Below are positions 46,985 to 55,509 of a DNA stretch of 64,000 bases, piece after piece. Position 1 is the stretch's first letter. Each line of letters begins with the position of its first letter. The stretch is from Arthrobacter crystallopoietes. Lineage in GTDB: Bacteria > Actinomycetota > Actinomycetes > Actinomycetales > Micrococcaceae. The position numbers and the translations under genes were made by a program. The stretch lies in the NCBI RefSeq assembly GCF_017603825.1, contig NZ_CP072014.1:3038001-3102000 (forward strand). Reading direction: 5' to 3'. The notes under the pieces are model-generated. The model saw only the letters and a program-made list of their open reading frames with translations, ran no database searches and was not told the origin of the DNA.

Positions 46985-47578
46985 CTAGTTGACCTGGTTG
47001 ATGATGGTTTCGGCGACTTCGCGCATGCTCAAGCGGCGGTCCATGGAGGTCTTCTGGATCCAGCGGAAAGCCTCGGGCTCGGTCAGGCCCATCTTGGTGA
47101 TGAGCAGGCTCTTGGCCCGCTCCACGAGCTTGCGGGTGGCGAACTGCTCCTGCAGGTCGGAGACCTCGGACTCCAGAGCCTTGATCTCCTGGTGGCGGGA
47201 GAGCGCAATCTCGATGGCTGGCACCAAATCGGCGGGGGTGAACGGCTTGACCACATAGGCCATCGCGCCGGCGTCACGTGCCCGCTCGACCAGTTCCTTC
47301 TGGCTGAAAGCGGTCAGCAGCACCACGGGGGCGATGCGTGCCTTCACAATCTGCTCTGCCGCGGTAATCCCGTCCATGACAGGCATTTTGACGTCCATCA
47401 AGACCAGATCCGGCTTGAGCTCGGTGGCGAGCTCGACGGCCTTCTCCCCGTTGTCGGCTTCGGCAACGACGTCGAACCCTTCGCCGCGCAGGATTTCGAC
47501 AATGTCCAAGCGGATCAGAGTTTCGTCTTCGGCGACGACAACGCGGCGTGTGGGGGTGGACTCGGTTTGCTCAGACAC
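46985..47578 (-). CDS. pdtaR: ANTAR response regulator (PdtaR-like)
   Basis: A 197-residue two-domain regulator. The receiver domain has the acidic pair V-A-E-D-E-T, the phosphorylated Asp in L-V-L-M-D-V-K-M-P, a Thr in L-T-A-F and the Lys in V-V-K-P-F. After a coiled coil (about 125-145) comes an ANTAR RNA-binding domain, R-K-L-V-E-R-A-K-S-L-L with A-F-R-W-I-Q-K-T-S-M and R-R-L-S-M-R-E-V-A. Such regulators prevent transcription termination; the mycobacterial homologue works with PdtaS, not found here. The GTG at 47578 has GAGGAG five bases upstream. Confidence 0.92.
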   Translation of the reverse strand: MSEQTESTPTRRVVVAEDETLIRLDIVEILRGEGFDVVAEADNGEKAVELATELKPDLVLMDVKMPVMDGITAAEQIVKARIAPVVLLTAFSQKELVERARDAGAMAYVVKPFTPADLVPAIEIALSRHQEIKALESEVSDLQEQFATRKLVERAKSLLITKMGLTEPEAFRWIQKTSMDRRLSMREVAETIINQVN

Positions 47579-47727
47579 TGGTACTCCTCGATGAGTTTTG
47601 TAACCCTTTTGCTGCGGTTCTCGGAAATAGCCTATCGGCATGTAGAGTAGATTCGCGCACTCAAGGAGCATGACAGTCTTCACAAAAGCCTGTTGACCGC
47701 TGGAGAAGTTACGGCGGGGTGTTCCAA

Positions 47728-47809
47728 GCCCGAGTGGCGGAATTGGCAGACGCGCTGCACTCAAAATGCAGTATCGAAAGGTGTGTGGGTTCGAGTCCCA
47801 CCTCGGGCA
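47728..47809 (+). tRNA. tRNA-Leu (CAA)
   Basis: Class II tRNA of 82 bases with acceptor GCCCGAG/CTCGGGC, anticodon stem CTGCA/TGCAG, loop CTCAAAA, anticodon CAA, and a long variable arm. Discriminator A, no full CCA. It marks the left border of the more accessory stretch. Confidence 0.95.
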
Positions 47810-47821
47810 CCGGTAGCCAGT

Positions 47822-47866
47822 AGGGCCCCTTCTCTTGTATTCCAAGGGAAGGTGCCCTGTTGATTT
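47822..47866 (+). terminator. Terminator after tRNA-Leu
   Basis: AGGGC-C-CCTTC pairs with GAAGG-T-GCCCT (one internal mismatch) and is followed by GTTGATTTT. Confidence 0.65.
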
Positions 47867-48147
47867 TGGCACCGAGACGAGACGTTCCGATGAGGCTTGT
47901 TGGCCGTGGATGGCGGGGTCGTAACTTGTTCGGACATGGTTGAAGCCCTTAGGCCTGTCTGTGACTTCACCTAAGGTCCATGCCGACGTCAGGGATGTTG
48001 ATGGAGCCGCCAACGGCTGATGTAACCTTTGATGCGAATTGGATCGACCATCTTTGCGGCGATTCTCTGCGTGTAGACGTACTCCTTGCGACGGGCAACT
48101 GACTGCGGCAGGCTGGGTCAGGGACCAACAATGACAGGAGTGGGCAG
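47867..48147. other. Gap without a recognised gene
   Basis: Between the tRNA-Leu terminator and the antitoxin-like gene no coding sequence with family similarity was found on either strand. Short open frames here run against the tRNA or lack ribosome sites. A GACAGGAG site at its end serves the next gene; no clear promoter was seen. Confidence 0.5.
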
Positions 48148-48498
48148 ATGAAACATGAACCAGCAATTCCGGGGATCCGCGAGGTTGTCCGGGAACTCAC
48201 GGATGATCTGGGACCGACTATGGTCTCTGCCCTGGCCGGCGACCGAGTCCGGCTAACCGCTGACGACTGGGTTATGGAAGAAGGCCCGGAGCCTGATGAA
48301 GAGGAGGCGGAACGTCTCCGGTTCGCCTACGACCAGTGGCAGTTGCTGGCTGCACAGGGAGCTGACCGTGCCCGGGCCTGGTTTATCGGAGACAACCCGA
48401 GGCTCGATGATGATTCTCCGGTGATGGCTATCCACGACGGCCGGTTCGATGACGTGAGGAACGCAGCGCGTGCATTCCTGGAGGAAGGCCGGCGGTAA
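48148..48498 (+). CDS. Small protein resembling the MbcA/ParS/Xre antitoxin C-terminal domain
   Basis: A 116-residue acidic protein with a central charged helix (E-E-E-A-E-R-L-R-F-A) and a C-terminal part A-R-A-W-F-I-G-D-N-P-R-L-D-D-D-S-P-V-M-A-I followed by D-G-R-F-D-D-V-R-N-A-A-R-A-F. That last part follows the pattern of the toxin-binding domain of Xre/MbcA/ParS antitoxins (W-x4-N-P-x-L-x4-P-x3-I-x2-G). No DNA-binding helix-turn-helix and no RES-type toxin gene is next to it, so it may be an orphan or use a distant partner. AGGAG precedes the ATG. Confidence 0.6.
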   Translation: MKHEPAIPGIREVVRELTDDLGPTMVSALAGDRVRLTADDWVMEEGPEPDEEEAERLRFAYDQWQLLAAQGADRARAWFIGDNPRLDDDSPVMAIHDGRFDDVRNAARAFLEEGRR

Positions 48499-48757
48499 AC
48501 CTCAGAACGGTCTATCACTAGTAGGGCAGACGGCGGCGCGGTAGTTAGAGATGTCGCGGCCAATGAAGTTCCCGCTGCCCACCCGGTGCGCTAAGCCAAG
48601 CTTGGCCCAGACCACCGAAGCTGATGACCGCCGAACAAACGGTGCTTCACGGTTCCGGTTTCGTTGTGATGTCATGACCCAGGGCGCTCCGGCCACTCCT
48701 TGCCCGGTGAGCGGAGGCATAAACCCGGCGTCGCGCGGTGGCGCCCCCGGCACTCCG

Positions 48758-49459
48758 CTACACGAGCGGCCACGGGTAACGCATGCCGGTGTCGTCGACC
48801 GGCAGCACTCTCTCACGCAGCAGTCGCTTCACCCGAAGCCGCAGGGCGGCAACCTCCAAGTCGTCGAGGAGTTCGGCTACGTCGGGAGGCACAGCTTGTG
48901 CGAGCGGGGCGATGTCATCCAGCAGAGCGTCCGGGATAGGTTCGCCGGCGAAATCCCAAATCACGGTGCGCAGTTTGAAATGTGCCGCGAAGCATAGCCC
49001 GTGGTCGATGCCCCATACCCGTCCGTCGTTGCCGCGCAGCACGTGCCCGCTTTTACGATCAGTGTTGTTGGCGATGCAATCGAACAGTGCGATCTGCGCA
49101 AGGCAGTCATGGGTTTCCGCTGATTCTGCATAGAGCGTGAAGTAATGCTCACTCTGGTCGTTCTCGACGAACCACTGTAGTGACCCGACGCCCAAGGGAG
49201 AGTCCTCGCGGATCACCGTCGGCGGTACTATGCCCCACCCCAGATACTCACTCAGCAGATAAGCCGCACGTTCCCGCCGGTAGAGCCCAGGCTCAAAATC
49301 GGACAGCGGCCGTTCCCCGGCCTCCGGCTTGTAAATCGCCCACGCCGAATCCTCCCGGCAGGAGACTTGGACGAGGAACGTCGCGTTGCTGCTGCGCAGG
49401 ATACGTCCGAGCATCTCGATGCGGCCCTCGGCGAGCAGTGTCAGCTGCTGTCCGGACAC
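48758..49459 (-). CDS. SCO1664 family phosphatidylinositol-kinase-like protein
   Basis: A 233-residue protein with a reduced PI3/4-kinase-type fold. The ATP-binding start is A-I-Y-K-P-E-A-G-E-R-P-L-S-D-F, the catalytic loop I-A-N-N-T-D-R-K-S-G-H, and the metal-binding W-G-I-D-H-G-L-C-F, all in order. This fits the SCO1664 family (TIGR03843), whose substrate is unknown. It starts 13 bases after the phosphatase gene with GAGGA seven bases before the GTG. The DUF3090 gene that usually lies between these two in Actinobacteria is absent. Confidence 0.8.
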   Translation of the reverse strand: MSGQQLTLLAEGRIEMLGRILRSSNATFLVQVSCREDSAWAIYKPEAGERPLSDFEPGLYRRERAAYLLSEYLGWGIVPPTVIREDSPLGVGSLQWFVENDQSEHYFTLYAESAETHDCLAQIALFDCIANNTDRKSGHVLRGNDGRVWGIDHGLCFAAHFKLRTVIWDFAGEPIPDALLDDIAPLAQAVPPDVAELLDDLEVAALRLRVKRLLRERVLPVDDTGMRYPWPLV

Positions 49460-49472
49460 AGTATGTTCCTCT

Positions 49473-50132
49473 TCACGGGGTCCTCAGCCCGCTCAGTGAT
49501 TCCAGAGTCGAGTTCACCATGAGTACAGCGGGCGCCTGACCCTCCACATAGGAGATGACCGAGACCGAACATGGGCTGATAACGATCCTCTGGAAGAGGT
49601 CCAGGTGGGCGCCCAGGGCGTGGGCAACGGCAGCCTTGATCGGGTCAGCGTGGGAGAAGCAAACGACGACGCCGCCGGCGTGGGCGGCGTATAGCCCTTC
49701 GAGGGTGCCGACCATCCGTGCCTGCATTTGCGCGAAGCTTTCCCCGTCCGGGAAGCGGAAGGTTGACGGAGTGTGCTGTACGGTCTGCCACTGCGGCAAA
49801 CGCGCCAGCTCGGTGAGCGCGGCTCCGGTCCACGCGCCGAAGTCACACTCGATCAGTCCCGCGTGCTCGTTCACCTTGAGCCCGGTGCTGGCTGCCGTCG
49901 GCTCGGCAGTCTCGCAAGCGCGCTCCAGTGGTGAGGAGTAGATGCCGTCAATCGGAAGAGCGGAGAGCCGCTCCGCGACCTCTTGGGCCTGGACCCGGCC
50001 CCCGTCGGACAGGTGCAGTCCGGGGGCAAGCCCGGGCAGCACTGTGCCCGTCGTGGGCGTCTGCCCATGGCGCACCAGAAGGAGCAGGGTACTCGGCGGT
50101 TTTGCTGGCGCCGATGGTGTTGTTGCAGTCAT
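49473..50132 (-). CDS. Histidine phosphatase, MSMEG_4193 family
   Basis: A 219-residue enzyme of the phosphoglycerate-mutase-like superfamily. The phosphorylated His lies in L-V-R-H-G-Q-T near residue 22; the further catalytic residues are E in L-I-E-C-D-F-G-A-W and H in V-C-F-S-H-A-D-P. The D-G-E-S-F segment is also typical. The family (TIGR03848) co-occurs with SCO1664-type proteins. The ATG at 50132 is preferred to the TTG one codon up. Confidence 0.85.
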   Translation of the reverse strand: MTATTPSAPAKPPSTLLLLVRHGQTPTTGTVLPGLAPGLHLSDGGRVQAQEVAERLSALPIDGIYSSPLERACETAEPTAASTGLKVNEHAGLIECDFGAWTGAALTELARLPQWQTVQHTPSTFRFPDGESFAQMQARMVGTLEGLYAAHAGGVVVCFSHADPIKAAVAHALGAHLDLFQRIVISPCSVSVISYVEGQAPAVLMVNSTLESLSGLRTP

Positions 50133-50228
50133 CAAAATCCAGCGTATGCGGTTCCAGGGTCTGACGCGCTGGAATCATGAGAAAGTCGGATGCTCGATTC
50201 ACAGCAGTTCGAGGACTACCTTTGAGGT

Positions 50229-51617
50229 GTGAGTGATCGTCCCGAAATCTTCACCGTTGGTGAATTACGTGCAGCCGGCCATGTCCACAAGGACCTGCGC
50301 CACGAGATCCGCGGCAACCTGCTCGCCGCGCTTGCCGCAGACCGCGATCCGTGGCCCGGCTTGTTCGGTTTCAGCCGCACAGTGCTTCCCCAGCTTGAGC
50401 GTGCCTTGATCGCCGGCCACGACGTTGTCCTGCTCGGCGAGCGGGGACAAGGCAAGACGAGGCTCCTGCGCACCTTGGTCGGGCTCCTCGACGAGTGGTC
50501 TCCGGTGATCGAGGGATCGGAACTGAACGAACACCCGTACGAACCTATGACCGAGCAGTCCCGCGCCCGTGCCCTCACTGAAGGCGACCGGATGCGTGTG
50601 GCCTGGCGGCACCGCTCGGAACGCTACGTCGAGAAGCTCGCCACCCCTGACACCTCAGTCGCCGACCTTATCGGCGACGTCGACCCCATGCGGGTAGCCG
50701 AGGGACGCCGGCTTGGGGACCCGGAAACCATCCACTACGGCCTCGTCCCGCGCTCCAACCGCGGCATCATCGGCATCAACGAACTGCCCGACCTTGCCGA
50801 GCGCATCCAGGTCGCGATGCTCAATGTCATGGAGGAGCGCGACATCCAGATCCGCGGCTACGTCCTGCGGCTGCCCCTCGATGTGCTCGTCGTCGCGTCA
50901 GCGAACCCGGAGGACTACACCAACCGCGGCCGGATCATTACTCCACTGAAGGACCGCTTCGGCGCCGAGATCCGCACCCATTACCCAATCGAGCTGGAAG
51001 ACGAGGTTGCAGTCATTGCGCAGGAGGGCCGCCTGGTCGCCGACGTTTCGCCCGTCATCCTCGAAATCCTGGCCCGCTACACCCGTGCGCTCCGTCAATC
51101 CCCTGCGGTTAACCAAAGCTCCGGTGTTTCGGCGCGGTTCGGCATCGCGGGCGCCGAGACGGTCGCCGCGGCAGCGCTGCGCCGGGCCGCGGTACACGGG
51201 GAAGACGAGGCAGTCGCCCGGATCGTCGACCTGGAGAGTGCAATCGATGTCCTCTCAGGCAAGATTGAGTTCGAATCGGGTGAAGAGGGGCGGGAGCGAG
51301 CCGTCCTCGATCACCTCGTGCGCACGGCCACAGCCGAAGCTGTGCGGATGCACTACCGCGGCATCGATTTCGGGCCGCTGGTTGCTGCGCTCGACGGCAA
51401 CACGACCGTAACCACCGGGGAAGAAGTCACCGCGCGGGAGTTCCTCGCAAACCTCCCGGCTCTTGACGGATCCGACCTGTACGACCAGATCGGCGCGCGC
51501 CTGGGCGCGAAAAACGAGGGGCAGCGCGCTGCCGCCATCGAACTTGCCTTGGAGGGTCTTTTCCTCGCCCGGCGGATTTCCAAGGAGTCCGACGACGGGG
51601 AGACGATCTACGGTTAG
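50229..51617 (+). CDS. MoxR/magnesium-chelatase-type AAA+ ATPase
   Basis: A 462-residue ATPase with Walker A G-E-R-G-Q-G-K-T (70-77), a Walker B variant G-I-I-G-I-N-E-L-P in which Asn replaces the usual Asp, the sensor 1 motif V-V-A-S-A-N-P-E-D, and L-K-D-R-F near the arginine finger. A C-terminal helical lid follows. The next gene encodes a VWA protein, the normal partner of MoxR and ChlI-type ATPases, which act as metal-inserting or remodelling chaperones. The substrate is unknown; no cobalamin or chlorophyll genes lie nearby. GTG start after GAGG. Confidence 0.82.
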   Translation: MSDRPEIFTVGELRAAGHVHKDLRHEIRGNLLAALAADRDPWPGLFGFSRTVLPQLERALIAGHDVVLLGERGQGKTRLLRTLVGLLDEWSPVIEGSELNEHPYEPMTEQSRARALTEGDRMRVAWRHRSERYVEKLATPDTSVADLIGDVDPMRVAEGRRLGDPETIHYGLVPRSNRGIIGINELPDLAERIQVAMLNVMEERDIQIRGYVLRLPLDVLVVASANPEDYTNRGRIITPLKDRFGAEIRTHYPIELEDEVAVIAQEGRLVADVSPVILEILARYTRALRQSPAVNQSSGVSARFGIAGAETVAAAALRRAAVHGEDEAVARIVDLESAIDVLSGKIEFESGEEGRERAVLDHLVRTATAEAVRMHYRGIDFGPLVAALDGNTTVTTGEEVTAREFLANLPALDGSDLYDQIGARLGAKNEGQRAAAIELALEGLFLARRISKESDDGETIYG

Positions 51618-51644
51618 GAATCAGGACTAGGAACAGGCACCATC

Positions 51645-53648
51645 ATGAGCGCTCACCACCGGTCCTCCCGGTACGGCCGGTACACGGGCGGACCCGATCC
51701 GCTCGCCCCGCCGGTTGATCTTGCCGAGGCGCTTGATGCTGTCGCCGAAGACGTCATGGCAGGCTACTCGCCCCGGCACGCCCTGCAGGAGTTCCTGCGC
51801 CGCGGCGGCCGCGACCGGGAAGGGCTGGACGATCTCGCCGGCCGTGTTCAGCAACGCCGACGAGACCTGCTGAGCCGCCACCGGCTGGACGGCACCCTCA
51901 GCGAAGTCCGGAAGCTTCTCGACACCGCCGTGCTGGAGGAACGCAAGCAGTTGGCCCGCGACGCCATGATGGACAACACAGGCCGCGCATTCCGGGAGAT
52001 GCAACTGCAGAATTTGCCCTCTTCCACCGCCGCTGCGGTCAACGAGCTCGCCTCCTACGACTGGCAGTCGAGCACGGCACGGGAGGCCTATGAACGGATC
52101 AAGGACCTGCTGGGCCGAGAGGTTCTTGACCAGCGGTTTGCCGGCATGAAACAGGCGCTCGAGAATTCCACCGACGAAGACCGCGAAGCCGTGAACGGCA
52201 TGCTGTGCGACCTCAACGAGCTGCTCGACAAACACCGGCGCGGCGAGGACACCGACGAAGACTTTCAGAGGTTCATGTCTGAGCACGGCAGCTTCTTTCC
52301 GGAGAATCCCCAATCGATCGAGGAGCTGATCGATGCCCTGGCCCAGCGGGCTGCCGCGGCGCAGCGGCTCCTGCAATCCATGTCGCAGGAGCAGCGCGAT
52401 GAGCTAATGCGTCTGTCGGCCGAAGCGTTCGGCTCGCCGGAATTGATGACGCAGCTCAATCAGCTCGACGCGAGCCTCCGTGCCCTGCGCCCCGGTGAGG
52501 ACTGGACAGGATCAGAACGCTTCGAGGGGCAGGAAGGGCTCGGGCTGGGCGACGGCACCGGAGTGCTCCAGGACATCGCCGAACTCGACGAGCTCGCCGA
52601 ACAGCTCTCCCAGTCCTACAACGGATCACGCCTCGATGATCTGGACTTGGACGCCCTCGCACGCCAACTTGGTCAGGATGCGGCCGTGTCGGCCCGCGCC
52701 CTCGCGGACATCGAACGGGCGATGCAGGACGGCGGTTATCTGCGGCGCGGTGCCGACGGCGACCTCCGGTTGTCGCCCCAGGCTATGCGGCGGCTGGGGA
52801 AGTCGCTCTTGCGGGACACTGCCAAGCAGCTCTCCGGCCGCCAGGGACGCCGGGATACGCGTGTCGCCGGGGCTGCGGGCGATCAGACCGGTGCCACCCG
52901 TGAGTGGCAGTTCGGGGACGCCGAACCGTGGGACGTCACTCGCACCATGACGAACGCGATCCGCCGGACGATGGCCGACGGCGGCGATCCGAGCCGTGGC
53001 TTGCGCCTTGGAGCAGGCGATATCGAGGTGGCGGAAACGGAGGCCCGTACACAGGCCGCCGTCGTCCTGCTCGTCGATGTGTCGTTCTCGATGGCTGCCG
53101 AGGGACGCTGGGTGCCGATGAAACGCACGGCGCTCGCCTTGCACCAACTCGTCTCAACCCGTTTTCGCGGAGACCGGCTGCAGCTGATCACCTTTGGCCG
53201 TTACGCGCAGTCCATGGACATAGGCGACCTCACGGCCCTGCCGGCGTTGCGGGAGCAGGGAACAAACCTGCATCACGGCCTGCTGTTGGCCAATCGCTTT
53301 TTCCGGCGGCACCCTTCAATGCAGCCCGTCCTCCTAGTGGTGACGGACGGCGAACCGACTGCGCACCTGCTGGCCGAGGGCGAGGCGTGGTTCTCCTGGC
53401 CGCCCGACCCGGAGACAATCCGCGTAACCGTCGCCGAACTCGACCGACTTGGACGTGCCGGCACCCAAGCCACGTTCTTCCGGCTCGGCGACGACCCAGG
53501 GCTCGCGCGGTTCGTACAAAATATGGTCCGCCGCGTCGATGGCCGGATCGTCGCTCCAGAGCCGGCGGATCTCGGTGCAGCCGTTGTTGAGGAATACCTC
53601 CGCGCCCATTTCCATGGCACCTACGACGACACTGATTGGGGTTTATAG
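51645..53648 (+). CDS. VWA-domain protein, partner of the AAA+ ATPase
   Basis: A 667-residue protein. The first 450 residues are helical and charged with several coiled-coil-like stretches; the C-terminal von Willebrand A domain has an intact metal site: D-V-S-F-S near 476-480, the Thr in E-Q-G-T-N-L-H, and the Asp in V-V-T-D-G-E-P-T. The arrangement matches ChlD/CobT-like or MoxR-associated VWA proteins. It starts 27 bases after the ATPase gene, and its 3' end overlaps the convergent polymerase gene by 6 bases. No signal peptide or membrane anchor is seen, so it acts in the cytoplasm. Confidence 0.82.
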   Translation: MSAHHRSSRYGRYTGGPDPLAPPVDLAEALDAVAEDVMAGYSPRHALQEFLRRGGRDREGLDDLAGRVQQRRRDLLSRHRLDGTLSEVRKLLDTAVLEERKQLARDAMMDNTGRAFREMQLQNLPSSTAAAVNELASYDWQSSTAREAYERIKDLLGREVLDQRFAGMKQALENSTDEDREAVNGMLCDLNELLDKHRRGEDTDEDFQRFMSEHGSFFPENPQSIEELIDALAQRAAAAQRLLQSMSQEQRDELMRLSAEAFGSPELMTQLNQLDASLRALRPGEDWTGSERFEGQEGLGLGDGTGVLQDIAELDELAEQLSQSYNGSRLDDLDLDALARQLGQDAAVSARALADIERAMQDGGYLRRGADGDLRLSPQAMRRLGKSLLRDTAKQLSGRQGRRDTRVAGAAGDQTGATREWQFGDAEPWDVTRTMTNAIRRTMADGGDPSRGLRLGAGDIEVAETEARTQAAVVLLVDVSFSMAAEGRWVPMKRTALALHQLVSTRFRGDRLQLITFGRYAQSMDIGDLTALPALREQGTNLHHGLLLANRFFRRHPSMQPVLLVVTDGEPTAHLLAEGEAWFSWPPDPETIRVTVAELDRLGRAGTQATFFRLGDDPGLARFVQNMVRRVDGRIVAPEPADLGAAVVEEYLRAHFHGTYDDTDWGL

Positions 53649-54881
53649 ACGCCCCGGCCACTCCTTGCCTGCCCACGGGTCGTAATCAGCGATGAGCTCC
53701 TCCTGCGCGGGACGTTCCGCTTCGGGGACGTGCTGCAGGTTGACCCGCACCCTGTACCAGAGCGAGCTCGATCCGCGCATTCCGTCGACGAGCACATCTG
53801 CCGGGTGCAAGGCCTTGACAAGGTCGGCATGCCGACTCTTCCACTCGTCGAGCGCAGCGAGTGCCTCGGGCTTTGTCTTGGTGCGTGCCACCTCGATGAG
53901 CGGCATCATCGACTGCCGGCGGCCGGAGCCGTCGCCGCCGCGTGGCGGCTTCTCGGCGGGGCCGAGCTCGGCTCCCAAGGCGAGAAGGCGGTCAAGTGTG
54001 CCGACCACGTCGTCGATACCAGCGTGAGGATCTCCCAGCTCGGTGAACCGCTCGGGCACCGTGCGCACCGTGAATTGTTCGGGCCGGGCGGAGCGGACCT
54101 CGTCCCAGGCGAGCGGCGTCGAGACGCGGGCATCGGGCAGGGGGCGGATCGAGTATGCCGACGCCACGGTGCGGTCCTTGGCGTTCTGGTTGAAGTCGAC
54201 GAACACGCTCTCGCCGCGCTCTTCCTTCCACCACCGCGCGGTGGCGAGGCCGGGAGCGCGGTTCTCGACCTCGCGGGCGAGGGTCTCGGCGGCGAGCCGC
54301 ACGTCGCGGTACGACCACTTCGGCGCAATGCGCACCAGAATGTGGAGTCCGCGTGACCCGCTCGTCTTCGGCCAACCCACTAGTCCCACGTCGTCGAGCA
54401 CCTCACGCGCTACATACGCGACGTCGACGATCTGTGACCAGTCGACACCCGGCATCGGATCGAGGTCGACCCGGAGCTCGTCGGGGTGCTCGAGGTCCTC
54501 TGCGCGTACAGGGTGCGGGTTTAGGTCCAGGCAACCAAGATTCACCACCCAGGCCAAGCCCGCGGCATCCCGGATGACGGTCTCTTCGGCTGATGTCCCC
54601 GACGCATAGTTCAGGGTTGTTGTGTCGATGAAATCGGGGTGGTTTTCTGGCACGCGCTTCTGAAAGAAAGGCTCCGCGTCGATGCCCTTCGGGAAGCGCT
54701 TGAGCACCATCGGGCGGCCGCCGGCGCCGCGGAGCGCACCCTCCGCGACGGCGAGGTAGTAACGAACCAGGTCGAGTTTCGTCAGCCCGGGCTCGGGGAA
54801 AACCATCTTGTCCGGACTGGAGATACGGACCTCGGAGCCGGCGATGGTGAGGATCTCGGCCGGGGTCTTCGACGGCGTCAT
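53643..54881 (-). CDS. Stand-alone LigD-type DNA polymerase/primase (AEP superfamily)
   Basis: A 412-residue protein equal to the polymerase domain of bacterial LigD with a C-terminal extension of about 100 residues. Polymerase motifs: the metal-binding pair in R-V-D-L-D-P, K-T-S-G-S-R-G-L-H-I, and V-F-V-D-F-N-Q-N-A-K-D-R-T-V-A-S-A-Y-S. It lacks ligase and phosphoesterase domains, and no Ku gene is present. Stand-alone enzymes of this type in mycobacteria (Prim-PolC and relatives) fill gaps in excision repair. The ATG at 54881 fits the family start. Confidence 0.88.
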   Translation of the reverse strand: MTPSKTPAEILTIAGSEVRISSPDKMVFPEPGLTKLDLVRYYLAVAEGALRGAGGRPMVLKRFPKGIDAEPFFQKRVPENHPDFIDTTTLNYASGTSAEETVIRDAAGLAWVVNLGCLDLNPHPVRAEDLEHPDELRVDLDPMPGVDWSQIVDVAYVAREVLDDVGLVGWPKTSGSRGLHILVRIAPKWSYRDVRLAAETLAREVENRAPGLATARWWKEERGESVFVDFNQNAKDRTVASAYSIRPLPDARVSTPLAWDEVRSARPEQFTVRTVPERFTELGDPHAGIDDVVGTLDRLLALGAELGPAEKPPRGGDGSGRRQSMMPLIEVARTKTKPEALAALDEWKSRHADLVKALHPADVLVDGMRGSSSLWYRVRVNLQHVPEAERPAQEELIADYDPWAGKEWPGRL

Positions 54882-54989
54882 TCCCCCACGCTAGCAACGA
54901 TCGGCTGTCCCAGCCACAGCAGCTGCGGGGCAACCGAAATCGAACCGAAAAATGTGCAGGCCCTGCCTGGTGATGTCGACCGGACGGCG

Positions 54990-55412
54990 CTACTCGGCGG
55001 ACGGTCGCTTTCGTTGCTGTTTCGTCGCCCCACGCTGTTGCTTTGCTGCGAGGCGCCGGCGGTTCGATGCCCGGGTGGGTTTGGTTGCCCGGCGGCGAGC
55101 AGCTTCGGGAGCAAGACCTTCTGCCACCAGGTCGGCGAGCTTGGCCAACGCAATCTCACGATTGCGCAGCTGGGAGCGCCGCTCCGAGGCGGTCACCGTG
55201 ATCACTCCGGCGATGAGACGTGTACCGAGACGCGTGACCAGCATCAGCCGTTGCACATCTGAAAGTGCTGCCGAGTTGACGACGTTCCACGACAGCTCGA
55301 CGCGGCTGTCCGAAGTGTTGACGTGTTGACCCCCTGGCCCGGAGGAACGCGAGAACCGCCAGCTCAGTTCCGACGACGGAATCGTGAGTGCGCGCGATAC
55401 CTCCAGATCCAT
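54990..55412 (-). CDS. arfB: Peptidyl-tRNA hydrolase ArfB (ribosome rescue)
   Basis: A 140-residue release-factor-like protein with the catalytic G-G-Q motif in S-S-G-P-G-G-Q-H-V-N. The C-terminal tail is rich in Arg and Lys (R-R-R-A-T-K-P-T-R, K-Q-Q-R) as needed to enter the mRNA channel of stalled ribosomes. The ATG at 55412 has AAGG 8 bases upstream; the frame is open further up but without similarity. Confidence 0.92.
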   Translation of the reverse strand: MDLEVSRALTIPSSELSWRFSRSSGPGGQHVNTSDSRVELSWNVVNSAALSDVQRLMLVTRLGTRLIAGVITVTASERRSQLRNREIALAKLADLVAEGLAPEAARRRATKPTRASNRRRLAAKQQRGATKQQRKRPSAE

Positions 55413-55509
55413 GTAACCAGCCTTGCACAAGATTTGAGTTCCCCCGCTGTCGGGGAGTTCCCAGCCGCACCCTGAATGGCTAGGCTGTGCGGGTGGATTG
55501 GAGCCAGTC

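Noticed and set aside
48502-48816. Minus-strand 104-residue frame between the antitoxin-like gene and the SCO1664 gene
   Set aside because: No recognisable family, overlaps the SCO1664 coding end and lacks a ribosome site; left as non-coding.
47790-55450. Possible genomic island bounded by repeats of the tRNA-Leu end
   Set aside because: No second copy of the tRNA 3' end and no integrase were seen downstream, so island borders cannot be supported.
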